From the NCBI RefSeq assembly GCF_011493005.1, contig NZ_CP049156.1:682001-746000 (forward strand): a stretch of 64,000 bases of DNA, written 5' to 3'. This DNA comes from Caballeronia sp. SBC1 (GTDB lineage: Bacteria; Pseudomonadota; Gammaproteobacteria; Burkholderiales; Burkholderiaceae). Position 1 is the stretch's first letter. Each line of letters begins with the position of its first letter. Under the pieces are notes generated by a model. The model ran no database searches. It had not been told where the DNA came from and worked only from the letters and a program-made list of their open reading frames with translations. The position numbers and the translations under genes are program-made. Shown here piece by piece: positions 45,885-55,443 of the stretch.

Positions 45885-47702
45885 ATGCCTTCAAACATCG
45901 CGCGCTACTTTTCTTTTGCTGTCCTCTGTCTGGCACTGACGATCCCGTTCGCGGTCGTCAACCATACCTATCCCATTCCGACCTTCTACGCCGAGTTCAG
46001 CGCGCTTGGACTGTTCCTGGCGCTTGGCGGGGGTATGGCGCTGATCGTGCGTTTGTCCGAGCCACGCGTGCCATTCGCGACGCCAGTCATTGCGTTGATG
46101 CCGCTTGTGCTCGGCTTGCTGCTCGTGGCGCAGACGGTGGTTTTGCCGGTGTCGCAGCCGTCGATGAACTGGCTCGGCGGCGGCTATTTACTGGCATCGT
46201 TTATCGCGGTTCATACCGGTTATGGCTTCGTGCGCGCGGGTCTGGCCGAGAAGGCGTTGCGCTGGGGCGCGGCTGCGTTGATCGTCGGTGGCCTGTTCGC
46301 CGTGTTCTGTCAGGTCGTGCAGTTGTTCCATATGGAGGCGAAGTTTTCGCCGTTCGTGGTGGCCTACAACGTTGCGATTGAACGGCGGCCGTTCGGCAAT
46401 ATGGCGCAGGCGAATCACCTCGCCACCTACATTGCATTCGCGACCGCAGGTGCGCTGTATCTGGTGCAAACAAGACGCCTGCCGATGATCATATGGCTCG
46501 TCCTATCCGCGATATTTTCGGCGGGCCTCGCGTTGACCGTCTCGCGGGGACCGTGGTTGCAGATGGGCGTGATCGTGGTCGGGGGATTCTGGATGGCCCT
46601 CATTCAGGGCCGCTCGACCTTGGCGGATGATCCGGATGGTCCCGCTAGCCGCGTCGTTCGCAGCAAAGCACGCGCGTGGCTGATTCCGGTCGTGCTTCTC
46701 GTGTTGTTCTTCGCGGTGAATGCTGCGATTCGCTGGGCGAACTTGCGTTTTCAGCTTGAACTCGGTCAATCGGCGGCGGAGCGGATGCAGGACGCGAATC
46801 AGATCGCGCCGCGGCTTGCGCTCTGGAAGTACGGCTGGACCATGTTCCTGACGCATCCGTTGCTGGGTGTTGGCTGGGGCGAGTTCCCGCTGCATCAGTT
46901 CGAGTTCGTGCGGGAGCTTGGCGGTGTCGAGATCGCGAACAATTCGCACGATATTTTCATCGACTTGCTGGCGAAAACCGGTCTGCTCGGCATGGCGATC
47001 GTGCTGTTCAGCGTGGTGTGCTGGCTCGTGCGCGTGCTGCGTGCACCGCATACGCCTGCGCGGATTTTCGCGCTGTCGCTGCTGGGCGTGCTGATGATGC
47101 ACGCGCTGGTTGAGTATCCGCAGCAGTATATGTTCTACCTGATGCCCGCAATGCTGATCTTCGGCTTGCTCGAAACGCGTCCGGTGCGATGGGTGTCGCG
47201 GTCGTTGTCCTATGGTTTGTATGTCGTACTGGTGGTGCTTGGACTCGCTTCGCTGTACCCCATCTTGCGCGATTACAACCGCTCGGAAGTGCTCTATTAC
47301 GGTTCGCAGCCGGCTGAGCAATATAGTGCTGATCCGTCGTTTTTATTCGGCGCCTGGGGTGAGTATGGCGCCGCGACGTTGCTGCCGATGAACAGCCAGG
47401 ATCTCGCTACGAAGCTCGTGATGCATCGTAAGGCGCTGGCGTTGTTGCCGGGGGAAACCGTTTTGAGGCGTTATGCGGTGTTGCAGGCGCTGGCCGGACA
47501 GTCACAGGACGCGCTTGATACTATCGCCCGGCTGAAGATATTCTCCACTGAGCTGCACGACTGGCCGCAACAACTGGCCGATGTTTATCAGCTATTGGAC
47601 GATCAGGGTAAGCCGCTGGCCGGGTTCAAGGCGGAGCTGGTGAAGATGTATGGTGTGCCAGCGCCGTCGACTACTGACGATGAAAATGATGATGACGATT
47701 GA
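45885..47702 (+). CDS. pglL: PglL-type O-oligosaccharyltransferase
   Basis: The 605-residue inner-membrane protein has about twelve hydrophobic segments and a Wzy_C/O-antigen-ligase core with LTVSRGPWLQMG and the periplasmic loop HPLLGVGWGEFPLHQF followed by NNSHDIFIDLLAKTGLLG, with the essential His. The C-terminal soluble part (after about 450) ends in an Asp-rich tail. This is the PglL layout. It transfers lipid-linked glycans to Ser or Thr of pilins and other periplasmic proteins. Its position beside a pilin gene supports that role. It is followed by a terminator. Confidence 0.9.
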   Translation: MPSNIARYFSFAVLCLALTIPFAVVNHTYPIPTFYAEFSALGLFLALGGGMALIVRLSEPRVPFATPVIALMPLVLGLLLVAQTVVLPVSQPSMNWLGGGYLLASFIAVHTGYGFVRAGLAEKALRWGAAALIVGGLFAVFCQVVQLFHMEAKFSPFVVAYNVAIERRPFGNMAQANHLATYIAFATAGALYLVQTRRLPMIIWLVLSAIFSAGLALTVSRGPWLQMGVIVVGGFWMALIQGRSTLADDPDGPASRVVRSKARAWLIPVVLLVLFFAVNAAIRWANLRFQLELGQSAAERMQDANQIAPRLALWKYGWTMFLTHPLLGVGWGEFPLHQFEFVRELGGVEIANNSHDIFIDLLAKTGLLGMAIVLFSVVCWLVRVLRAPHTPARIFALSLLGVLMMHALVEYPQQYMFYLMPAMLIFGLLETRPVRWVSRSLSYGLYVVLVVLGLASLYPILRDYNRSEVLYYGSQPAEQYSADPSFLFGAWGEYGAATLLPMNSQDLATKLVMHRKALALLPGETVLRRYAVLQALAGQSQDALDTIARLKIFSTELHDWPQQLADVYQLLDDQGKPLAGFKAELVKMYGVPAPSTTDDENDDDD

Positions 47703-47774
47703 GGAAGTCGCTTGAGAGTCGGCCTCGATCAGGCCCGGGCTTTAAAGGCGACGAGATCGATTGTTGGCGAAAAT

Positions 47775-47809
47775 AAAAGCAGTTCGGCTTACGTTGGAAC
47801 TGCTTTTTT
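47775..47809. terminator. Terminator between pglL and the acyltransferase gene
   Basis: Perfect 11-bp arms (aaaagcagttc / gaactgctttt) with an 11-nt loop and T- and A-runs at the base. It lies between two genes that converge on it. Confidence 0.9.
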
Positions 47810-47861
47810 CTCGACTAAACGCGTTAGCTAAAGCGAAACTTCAATCCCACCCAACGCGCCA

Positions 47862-49796
47862 TCATTGTGACGATACAAACACCTTCCGGAACATAGGCAC
47901 AAGGAAGCGATTGCCGTATTCACTCATGTGATGACCGTCCGAATAAAGCGGCCTTCCTCGGTACGAACCGAGACACTTGCCATTCCGGCAAAGGTATGGA
48001 GTTGGATCGAGCAGCCGGACGCCGCACTGGTCGCGCGCTTCGCGCATCAAACCGAGCACGTGGGCATTGCGCTTATAGTAATCGGTAAGATCGATCGTCA
48101 AGTCGGGCGCATCCGGGTTCGCGAGTTTCTCGCGTGCAAGGGTATTTGGCACATCTACGTCGAATTCAGGGACTGGTTCGACAAGATAAACCGGCCGCGC
48201 TCTCGCGAGTCCGCATATCGTCGATATAAAATGCTGGTCGTACTCCTTGATCGAGAATGGCACGCCCTTGCGCCCGGGATGATCGGGGTCGACGAATGAC
48301 AGCCCGTTGGTGGTTTCACCCGCGGTATATTCCGACCAGTGATTCACGATGACGACCGGCGGCATTCTCGACGCATCCTTGCCGAGCAGAGTAATGTATT
48401 TTTCGTCGGCGGCGAGGCAGTCGCCATTTTCACGGCGTACGCCGTAAATCGTCGGGCAGCCTTGCATCGCAATCAGGATCACTTCGCCGCGCTTGCCGTT
48501 CGGCACTGCTGCGTTGAGCGCCTCCGCGAGTGCCTCCGCGTGGCTGTCTCCAATGATGACCGCGCGGCTCTCCAACTGCGTTTTATAGACGTCACACGGG
48601 TCGAGCAGCATATGGCAGATGGTGCGGTGCGGATTGGTATCGTAAGTTTCCTCATCCGCGACAAAGACCGAGCGGTCGAACCGCGCGGGTACGCCTTGCC
48701 CGTAATAAATCACTCCGCCGCCGGCAAAGACGAACAATGCAAACGCGAGTGCCACCCGCAGGGGAACGAAGGGCAGAAAAGTATGGGCCGCCGCGGACTT
48801 CCCTTGCGTGCGCGATTCCACGAGCCACCATGAGAGATAGCCCAAGATAAACGCAGCGACGATCCCGCCTCCGACCCATATCGGATATGTCGCCTTTCCG
48901 TAGTAACTTAGGGCCACAACCACCGGCCAATGCCACAGATAGACGGAATACGAAATCTTCCCGATGAACTGCGCGGGTTTTGAGCCTGTTGCCCAGGAGT
49001 CGTTGCGGGCTGCAGCGATGATCAGCGCGGTGCCCCCAACGGGCACGATTGCAAGCCACCCAGGCCACATCATCTGAGCATTGAAGCGCATAAGCCCGAA
49101 GGCGATCAACGCCAGGCCGGTCCACTCCAGTGCCGCTCGGGTGCGCTCGGATGCGCGTATTGGGTACAGGTACACAAGCGCGCCGGCCAGCATCTCCCAC
49201 GCGCGCGTGGGCAATAGATAGAACGCTGCAGTGGGCCACTTCGTTGGCGCAGAGAGATAAATGCAGACGGCAAGGGAAAGCCCTGTCCCTACGATAATCC
49301 ATCGACGTACCCAAACGGCAGACAGCCATTTGGTCAACGCGACCAGCAGAAGCGGATAAAGCAGATAAAACTGCCACTCCACCGAGAGCGACCATGTATG
49401 CAACAACCACTTTTCCAAAGATCGCACATCGAAATAACCGGCTTCCCGCCAGAACGAGATATTCGAGAAGAAGCCGATGCTGGCCGCTGCTTCCTTGCCA
49501 AGCGCGCGGAACTCGGACGGCAAGAGCACGAACCAGCCGGCAGCCAGCAAGACGAAACAGAGTACCGCTAGCGCGGGAATGATCCTTCGCGCACGGTACT
49601 TGTAGAACGTAAGAATGGAAAAGCCGCCTTTCTCGATGCCCCTGAAGATGATGCCGGTCATCAAGAAGCCGGATATGACGAAGAACACATCGACGCCGAG
49701 AAAGCCACCTTCGAAGCGCGGTACCGAGAAGTGATAAAGCACGACCGCTATCACCGCAATGGCACGCAGACCGTTGATGTCGCTTCTGAATTTCAT
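47862..49796 (-). CDS. Acyltransferase family 3 with SGNH domain (OafA type)
   Basis: The 644-residue protein has an N-terminal acyltransferase-3 domain with about ten membrane segments, beginning with FRSDINGLRAIAVIAVVLYHF that holds the catalytic His, and a periplasmic C-terminal SGNH domain with nucleophile Ser418 (GDSHAEAL) and the DGHHMS triad block. OafA-type enzymes O-acetylate O-antigen or other surface polysaccharides. It converges on pglL. The sugar target is unknown; no polysaccharide genes lie beside it. Confidence 0.9.
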   Translation of the reverse strand: MKFRSDINGLRAIAVIAVVLYHFSVPRFEGGFLGVDVFFVISGFLMTGIIFRGIEKGGFSILTFYKYRARRIIPALAVLCFVLLAAGWFVLLPSEFRALGKEAAASIGFFSNISFWREAGYFDVRSLEKWLLHTWSLSVEWQFYLLYPLLLVALTKWLSAVWVRRWIIVGTGLSLAVCIYLSAPTKWPTAAFYLLPTRAWEMLAGALVYLYPIRASERTRAALEWTGLALIAFGLMRFNAQMMWPGWLAIVPVGGTALIIAAARNDSWATGSKPAQFIGKISYSVYLWHWPVVVALSYYGKATYPIWVGGGIVAAFILGYLSWWLVESRTQGKSAAAHTFLPFVPLRVALAFALFVFAGGGVIYYGQGVPARFDRSVFVADEETYDTNPHRTICHMLLDPCDVYKTQLESRAVIIGDSHAEALAEALNAAVPNGKRGEVILIAMQGCPTIYGVRRENGDCLAADEKYITLLGKDASRMPPVVIVNHWSEYTAGETTNGLSFVDPDHPGRKGVPFSIKEYDQHFISTICGLARARPVYLVEPVPEFDVDVPNTLAREKLANPDAPDLTIDLTDYYKRNAHVLGLMREARDQCGVRLLDPTPYLCRNGKCLGSYRGRPLYSDGHHMSEYGNRFLVPMFRKVFVSSQ

Positions 49797-50382
49797 CCAA
49801 AACTCCCGGACGCCGTTCCCTCAGCCACCACGCCCATGTTCTCGTTGCTGAGACATGTGCCCGTTGATTCCTGCTTCAGTTTCTCTTGGCGTTCTTAGAA
49901 TCTGTTCGAAAGACTTTTGTATAACGTGTTGACGCAGGAGCGTGTTGAACGGTCACCCGCCACACGCACCATTCGGTCTGACATACGACACAAGCGCTAA
50001 TGCCGGAGCGCGTCCCAGAGGATCGGGAGATGAAGCGCCTTTCAACGAAGCTGAATTCGGTTCTTGGAGCAATCGACTGAGTGCCAATCTTGCATCGCCA
50101 TAGCGAGTTGCTAATGTGCTATTCCGCACACAGCGGGGCTCTCGGTTCTTTATGAGGGATCGTCCGCCACGGCAATGTTACCGATCAGCGAACGGTTGCC
50201 TTTGTCCCATGAAAAACTCTTCCGCCAGGGTAGAGAGCGTGGCGGGTACCCACGGTTTTTGCCCGCAAGGATGGGGTGGCTAAGGCAGCGAGGTGGAGAT
50301 CGGGGTCGGGGGCGTCGCAGAACACCAAAGGTAGGTGGACAATGCGGAGAGTGTCAGCGGAAAGATTAGCCAGAAGAATGAC
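49797..50382. other. Gap between the acyltransferase gene and moaC
   Basis: This 586-bp stretch should hold the promoter of the minus-strand acyltransferase gene. A 64-codon open frame at 50175-50369 is Gly/Arg-rich and unlikely to be real. I see no repeat, tRNA or clear terminator. Confidence 0.5.
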
Positions 50383-50862
50383 TTAACGCTCAGCCACCCA
50401 ATCCCCCGATTTCCCGCCGTGCTTCTCCAGCACTTTCACGTTGGTGATCGTCATTCCGCGATCCACTGCTTTGCACATGTCATATACAGTCAGCAGTCCG
50501 ACTTGCACGGCGGTCAGCGCTTCCATTTCCACGCCGGTGCGTCCGAACGTTTCCACGCGTACTTCGCAAAATACGCCCGGCAGGTTTTCATCGATGGAAA
50601 AATCCACCGCCACTCGGGTCAACGCCAGCGGATGGCATAGCGGAATCAGATCGGAGGTGCGTTTCGCGCCCTGAATCGCTGCAATTCGCGCGACGCCGAG
50701 TACATCACCTTTTTTGGCCTTGCCGTCGCGGATCAGCGCGAGCGTGGCAGGCAGCATGACGATCGAACCGCGCGCGATGGCTACGCGACGCGTCTCGCTT
50801 TTGTCGCCAACATCGACCATGTGCGCTTCGCCAGAAGCATCAAAATGTGTAAGTCCGGACAT
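50383..50862 (-). CDS. moaC: Cyclic pyranopterin monophosphate synthase
   Basis: MoaC makes cyclic pyranopterin monophosphate, an early step of molybdenum-cofactor synthesis. From the ATG at 50862 (ribosome-binding site caaggag) the protein has 159 residues, with [27 protein letters not shown] and [10 protein letters not shown], all family signatures. The longer frame to 50925 is not protein-like. No other moa gene is near. Confidence 0.95.
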   Translation of the reverse strand: MSGLTHFDASGEAHMVDVGDKSETRRVAIARGSIVMLPATLALIRDGKAKKGDVLGVARIAAIQGAKRTSDLIPLCHPLALTRVAVDFSIDENLPGVFCEVRVETFGRTGVEMEALTAVQVGLLTVYDMCKAVDRGMTITNVKVLEKHGGKSGDWVAER

Positions 50863-50965
50863 AAGCTCTCCTTGCAACGGGCGCACATCATAACAGCGGC
50901 GCGCGGGTGGTCCAGGCGCGCACAAGCCGCTACGATAAGCCTTTCAAGTCATTTTTGCTTTCGCT

Positions 50966-51598
50966 TCAGGACGCCGCCGCTTTCGCTGCAGGGCTGGTGA
51001 CAAATCCAAACTTGACTGGCACATCGGCTCGTTCAATACGCTGCAGCGTCAGGTCCACGCCCGCCGAGAAATGAAACACGCCGCCGTTATCGTCGAGATC
51101 GGCGTGCGTGGAAAACAGATCGAGATCGTGATCGTGCAACGCGGCGACGCGCGGGGCTTCAGAAGACGCATCGGAGCTATCGGAGAACAGCACACCGCCT
51201 TCATCGTCGAGCCAAACCGCCGTCGGCTCGAACCGTCCGCCTGCGTGATCGGTCAGCCGCAGCGAGCCGGCCGTCGCGCTGTCGGTCGCGGCGTCCGTCG
51301 CGGCGTCCGTCGCGACGTCCATTTCACTCAGCCGCACGATCCACGGCGTGTAACCCAGCTCCACATACACGCGCTGCGGACCGTTTTGGAAGAACCACTG
51401 TCCGTCGGCATCGGCGGCGTAGTTGCGGTTGATGAAACCCAGCAACGCGTCGTGCCGGATGATGTCGCCGGGAAGACGTGCTGCCTGCGTGGCGTCGTCG
51501 CGCATACGCCACTGGCCGCGTCGGTCGAGCAGCAGCCAGCCGGTGCAATGCGGGACGTTCGGCCATTTGGCCAAGGCTTGTTTGACGATCTCATCCAT
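50966..51598 (-). CDS. Conserved hypothetical protein (DUF294x-type)
   Basis: From the ATG at 51598 the product has 210 residues and begins MDEIVKQALAKWPNVPHCTGWLLLDRRGQWRMRD, then HDALLGFINRNYAADADGQWFFQNGPQRVYVEL. I recall this as a conserved Burkholderiales domain of unknown function, but I am not certain of its number. An Ala/Thr/Asp repeat (about 113-122: DAATDAATDSAT) interrupts it. It overlaps the 3' end of the YheT-type gene by 8 bp, so the two are coupled in one transcript. Confidence 0.75.
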   Translation of the reverse strand: MDEIVKQALAKWPNVPHCTGWLLLDRRGQWRMRDDATQAARLPGDIIRHDALLGFINRNYAADADGQWFFQNGPQRVYVELGYTPWIVRLSEMDVATDAATDAATDSATAGSLRLTDHAGGRFEPTAVWLDDEGGVLFSDSSDASSEAPRVAALHDHDLDLFSTHADLDDNGGVFHFSAGVDLTLQRIERADVPVKFGFVTSPAAKAAAS

Positions 51599-52886
51599 GC
51601 TCGGAATCCGTTTGGTGTGCCACGTGATGGACGTGATGCACATGGGTCTGCAAATAGCCGAACACCCGCTGCGACAACCAGTCGATCCGCCCTGGAAACG
51701 GCCCGGTCATAAAACCGACGTGGCCGCCATGCGCGGGTTGGTCGAGCGTCACGGCCGCTGAAACTTCCGCCGCCGACGGCAACACGCGCCCCGGCAGGAA
51801 CGGATCGTTGCGGGCGTTCAGAAGCAGCGTTGGAATGGCGATACGCGGCAAATAGGGCCGCGTGGTGGCGCGGGTCCAGTAGTCGTTGGTATCGCGGAAA
51901 CCGTGCAGCGGCGCGGTCACGGCGTTATCGAAGGCGTGCATGGTACGGGCCGCGAGCATGGCGTCGCGGTCGAACAGGCCGGGATATTGGTCGAGTTTCG
52001 CCAGCGCCTTGTGCTTGAGCGTCTTGAGAAAGCTGCGCGTGTAGACCATGCCGAAACCCTGTGATATGGCGTGGCCACCGGCGTGGACATCAAGCGGTGC
52101 GGAGATCGCGGCGGCCGCGTCCAGAATGGCGGCTGCATCCTGTTCCTGCTCGCACAGCCAGCGCAACAGCACGTTGCCGCCGAGCGATACCCCCGCCGCG
52201 ATGACCGGCCCGGGATGTTGCGCCTTTAATCGACGCAGGACCCAGTCGACTTCGGCGCTATCGGCGAGATGGTAGAAGCGCGGCAGGAGATTCATCGAGC
52301 CGCCGCAGCTGCGGAAATGCGGCACGACGCCAAGCCAGCCCCGCGCCTTCGCTTCGGCCATCAGCACGCGTGCATAGTGCGAGTCCGAGCTGCCTTCAAG
52401 GCCGTGGAAGAGCACAAAGAGTGGTGCGGCAGGGCCGGGAGACGGATTGGTCCCTCCCGCCGTAGTGTCGAGGCCAACGCCATCGCGCAAGGTCGTCGCT
52501 TCATCGAACGATGTTGCGACGCCGTTTCGAAGAAGCCCGCACGACGCAGGGTGCGAGGCGTTCGTGATGGCGCCATTGGAATGATCGCGGGTCTTGTTCT
52601 CACCATCGGCGTCATAAGCCAGCCAGTCGAGATCGATGAAATCTCCGTCCGGGGTGGTCCATCGTTCCCGCTGGTATTTCACAGCGGGACGCTGTGCGAA
52701 CAACGCCGGCACAATGGTCTGCGCGTGCGCGGTGGGCAGCCATCGAGGCGCTTGGTACAGCCATTCGGTCAGCGGTTCAAGCGGTTCACGCGCCGCGTCG
52801 AGAGGGACGGAAGCGGTTTGCTCAAGCGTAGAAGGGGTATCCAGCGCGGGAGCGGCGGGAAGGAGATGAGCGTGATCGCGTTTCAT
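51591..52886 (-). CDS. YheT-family alpha/beta hydrolase
   Basis: The 431-residue protein has the YheT pattern: AHAQTIVPALF near the start, FHGLEGSSDSHYA for the oxyanion site, HFRSCGGSMN, and the nucleophile elbow GVSLGGN, with a catalytic His in GGHVGFM. It is longer than E. coli YheT (about 340) because of an insert of about 60 residues (95-155) between the first strand pair and FHGLEG. A hypothetical protein gene overlaps its end by 8 bp. The substrate is unknown; esterase activity is likely from the family. Confidence 0.88.
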   Translation of the reverse strand: MKRDHAHLLPAAPALDTPSTLEQTASVPLDAAREPLEPLTEWLYQAPRWLPTAHAQTIVPALFAQRPAVKYQRERWTTPDGDFIDLDWLAYDADGENKTRDHSNGAITNASHPASCGLLRNGVATSFDEATTLRDGVGLDTTAGGTNPSPGPAAPLFVLFHGLEGSSDSHYARVLMAEAKARGWLGVVPHFRSCGGSMNLLPRFYHLADSAEVDWVLRRLKAQHPGPVIAAGVSLGGNVLLRWLCEQEQDAAAILDAAAAISAPLDVHAGGHAISQGFGMVYTRSFLKTLKHKALAKLDQYPGLFDRDAMLAARTMHAFDNAVTAPLHGFRDTNDYWTRATTRPYLPRIAIPTLLLNARNDPFLPGRVLPSAAEVSAAVTLDQPAHGGHVGFMTGPFPGRIDWLSQRVFGYLQTHVHHVHHVAHQTDSEHG

Positions 52887-53035
52887 GGCGCGTCTTCAAA
52901 CAGGATGCAGAATGCGAACGGATGCAGGCTGCTTCGCCAAGTCAGTGTGCCGATCAACGGGCCAACCGGTCTGGCAAAACAATCGTCGAGCCGCGGACGC
53001 CAGCTACCCTGCCCAGCGTACCCGCAAAACCGATG

Positions 53036-53482
53036 TCAATGCAGCGGACCTTGTCCATGTCGCATTTTCGCCGCAACTTGGCCTGCGGCTTCGTCTGGCA
53101 TCGCACTAGCGTGGATATGTGCAATGCGCCATTCACCACGCTCGTGGACCATTACATAGGTGCTGAACACCATGATGGGCGAGCTGCCCGGTTCGGCGGG
53201 CTGATGCGCTTCGGCGATGGCGTAGACCACGGTGCCGAGACTGTCGTAGACGCGGATATCGAGCGGCTCGACCGTGACCGGCCGGTTTCCCAGTTGCGCC
53301 GCCAGGCCCGCGCGAATACTGTCCAGGCCGCTCAGATGCGAGCCGTCCGCACAGATGAAAGTGGCAAATTCCTCGTCAATCCAGAGCGCCATGACGCTGT
53401 CGATATTGCCCTCCGCGACAGCCTGGTAATAGGCGTTGAGGGTATCGGCGGCGGCTTCGAACAGGCGGGCAAAACGTGGCAT
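53036..53482 (-). CDS. SnoaL/NTF2-like fold protein
   Basis: From the ATG at 53482 the product has 148 residues: helices at the start (FEAAADTLNAYYQAVAEGN), then curved strands with VMALWIDEEFATFICADGSHLSG, TVEPLDIRVYDSLGTVVYAIAEAH and WRIAHIHAS, the pattern of SnoaL-like or DUF4440 proteins. The longer frame to 53554 is not needed. No partner is visible; the role is unknown. Confidence 0.8.
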   Translation of the reverse strand: MPRFARLFEAAADTLNAYYQAVAEGNIDSVMALWIDEEFATFICADGSHLSGLDSIRAGLAAQLGNRPVTVEPLDIRVYDSLGTVVYAIAEAHQPAEPGSSPIMVFSTYVMVHERGEWRIAHIHASAMPDEAAGQVAAKMRHGQGPLH

Positions 53483-53781
53483 GGCTAGTGGGTCTCTAAC
53501 GGTCGATGCATGGCGCCTGATGTTCTCGGACAGTGAGCGCCACGGTTCGGTCAAGTTTCAAAAGCATGCCCCGGCTCAGGGACATTGGCATGTCAGGACT
53601 TGCTGGTAACCGCACACACGCCGCCGATGAGAACTTGGGGTGGACGCGGACACAGCACCGGGGAACCTTGCGTGGCAGACGCAGCCCTGACGAAGTTGTG
53701 AAGCAATCTTTGACGCGGCTCGGCCAGGCTGGCTCATTCAGCACGAGCTGCGGCGCCGAAGCCGCTTCAACTCAACCCGCT

Positions 53782-54831
53782 TTAATGACGCTGCATCATC
53801 AACATGCCGCGTAAATCGCCGAAAACCTGCTCGGCGCCGAGTTCACGCAAACAGTTCAAATGACCCAGCGGACATTCGCGGGCAAAGCACGGACTGCATT
53901 CGAGGTGCAGCCATTGTACCTTTGCGAGATCGGAGAGGGGCGGTGTGTGGCGCGGGTCGGTCGAGCCGAACACGGCCACCAGCGGGCGGCGCAGCGCGGC
54001 GGCAACGTGCATCAGGCCGGAATCGTTCGTGACCACGGCGCTCGCACGCGAGATCAGCGCGCAGGCTTCGCCCAGTGACGTCTGCCCGCACAGGTTACGC
54101 ACATTCGGCGCGCGATCGGCGATGGCCTGGGCGATGGGCGAATCTTTCGGTGACCCGAGCGCAACAATCCGTGCATACGGGAACGACTGCGCGATGAACT
54201 GCGCGAGCGCCGCGAAATGCTCCGGCGGCCAGCGCTTTGCCGGACCGTATTCCGCGCCCGGGCAAAACACGACGAGCGGCGCGCGCGTATCCAGATTAAA
54301 GCGCGCGGAGACGCGTGCCGCTTCGTTCAGGTCGGTATCGAGCCGCGGTACCGGCATGGGAACTGTAGCGTTTTCCTGCAGCCACGGCAGCTTCGCGCCC
54401 GGCGCATAAGCGAGGGCGGCGTACTGGCCCACCATGGGCGGGCGTTGACCCTTGGCCGGATTCGCGTGCCGCACGTTGAGCAGGCCATAACGGCTTTCGC
54501 CCGTATAGCCGACGCGCAGGTTGATCCCCGCCATCCAGGGAATCAGCGCCGATTTGAAAGAGTTCGGCAGCACATACGCGGCGTCGTAACCCACGTCGCG
54601 CAAATCGCTCGCGAGTTGCCATCGACGCAGCATTTGCAGCTTGCCGTGGGCGAGATCCGTGGCGTAGACGTCGTGGATCTCGGGCATGCGTTCCAGCACG
54701 GGCGCGACCCAGGCGGGTGCGACAGCATCGATAACAATCCGCGGATGCAGCTTCTTCAGCAGCGAAAACAGCGGCTGCGCCATCAATGCGTCACCAATCC
54801 AGTTCGGTGCGATAACCAACGCGCGACGCAT
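53782..54831 (-). CDS. waaF: ADP-heptose:LPS heptosyltransferase II
   Basis: WaaF adds the second heptose to the inner core of lipopolysaccharide. The 349-residue protein has the GT9 fold, starting RRALVIAPNWIGDALMAQPLF, then FCPGAEYGPAKRWPPEHFAAL, LCGQTSLGEACALI and NDSGLMHVAAALRRPLVAVFGSTDPRHTPPLS, all typical of heptosyltransferase II. It is not within a larger core gene cluster in this window. Confidence 0.95.
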   Translation of the reverse strand: MRRALVIAPNWIGDALMAQPLFSLLKKLHPRIVIDAVAPAWVAPVLERMPEIHDVYATDLAHGKLQMLRRWQLASDLRDVGYDAAYVLPNSFKSALIPWMAGINLRVGYTGESRYGLLNVRHANPAKGQRPPMVGQYAALAYAPGAKLPWLQENATVPMPVPRLDTDLNEAARVSARFNLDTRAPLVVFCPGAEYGPAKRWPPEHFAALAQFIAQSFPYARIVALGSPKDSPIAQAIADRAPNVRNLCGQTSLGEACALISRASAVVTNDSGLMHVAAALRRPLVAVFGSTDPRHTPPLSDLAKVQWLHLECSPCFARECPLGHLNCLRELGAEQVFGDLRGMLMMQRH

Positions 54832-55123
54832 CTATGTAAGTTCCAGTCTCAAAAATAACGCAGCTCGCACCATGTGGGCGGGCGCGTTGTTGCAATTGGG
54901 GGTGAGGCACCCGGCACCCAGGGTGTCCGGCGTCGAGGCGCGAGGTTTTGTGCTGTCAACCTACCGAATGCGACCGGGGCGTAGCGTTCTACGGGATCGG
55001 CGGCGTCAACGGTTACAACGGGGTTACAACGGTCGCATGCAGCACGGCATCGCTTGTGGCCGCGAAGACCAAGCGGGCGGCGTGATTCAAGCCGCATACC
55101 GCTTTCTTCACGAAGACAAAGTT

Positions 55124-55318
55124 TCAATGACCCTTGATGTGTTCGCCATCTTTCAGCTTGTAGCGCGTGCCGCAATACGGGCAACGCGCTTCGCCGTGGG
55201 AAATATCGAGGAAAACGCGCGGATGCGTGCTCCAGCGCGGCATGTTGGGGTTCGGGCAGAACGCCGGCACATCTTTCGCCGACAACTGGACCAGCGGCAT
55301 TTCCTTCAGTTCGCTCAT
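55124..55318 (-). CDS. CHCC-type zinc-finger protein
   Basis: The 64-residue protein carries Cys21, His32, Cys46 and Cys49 (CPYCGTRYKL), the zinc-binding set of the CHCC zinc-finger family related to the NDUFS6 accessory subunit. It lies directly upstream of waaF on the same strand and downstream of ilvE, an order common in Burkholderiales. The role is unknown. Confidence 0.9.
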   Translation of the reverse strand: MSELKEMPLVQLSAKDVPAFCPNPNMPRWSTHPRVFLDISHGEARCPYCGTRYKLKDGEHIKGH

Positions 55319-55443
55319 GAGGAATCTCGTTCGTTCTAGTCTGGGGACGCGGTGAGCCTGGTTTTTCGAGTCGGATATTCAGACCCCTAGACCCGAAAAA
55401 CCCAACTCACCGCCGTACGTCATGCATTGGATTGCGCGCCGGA

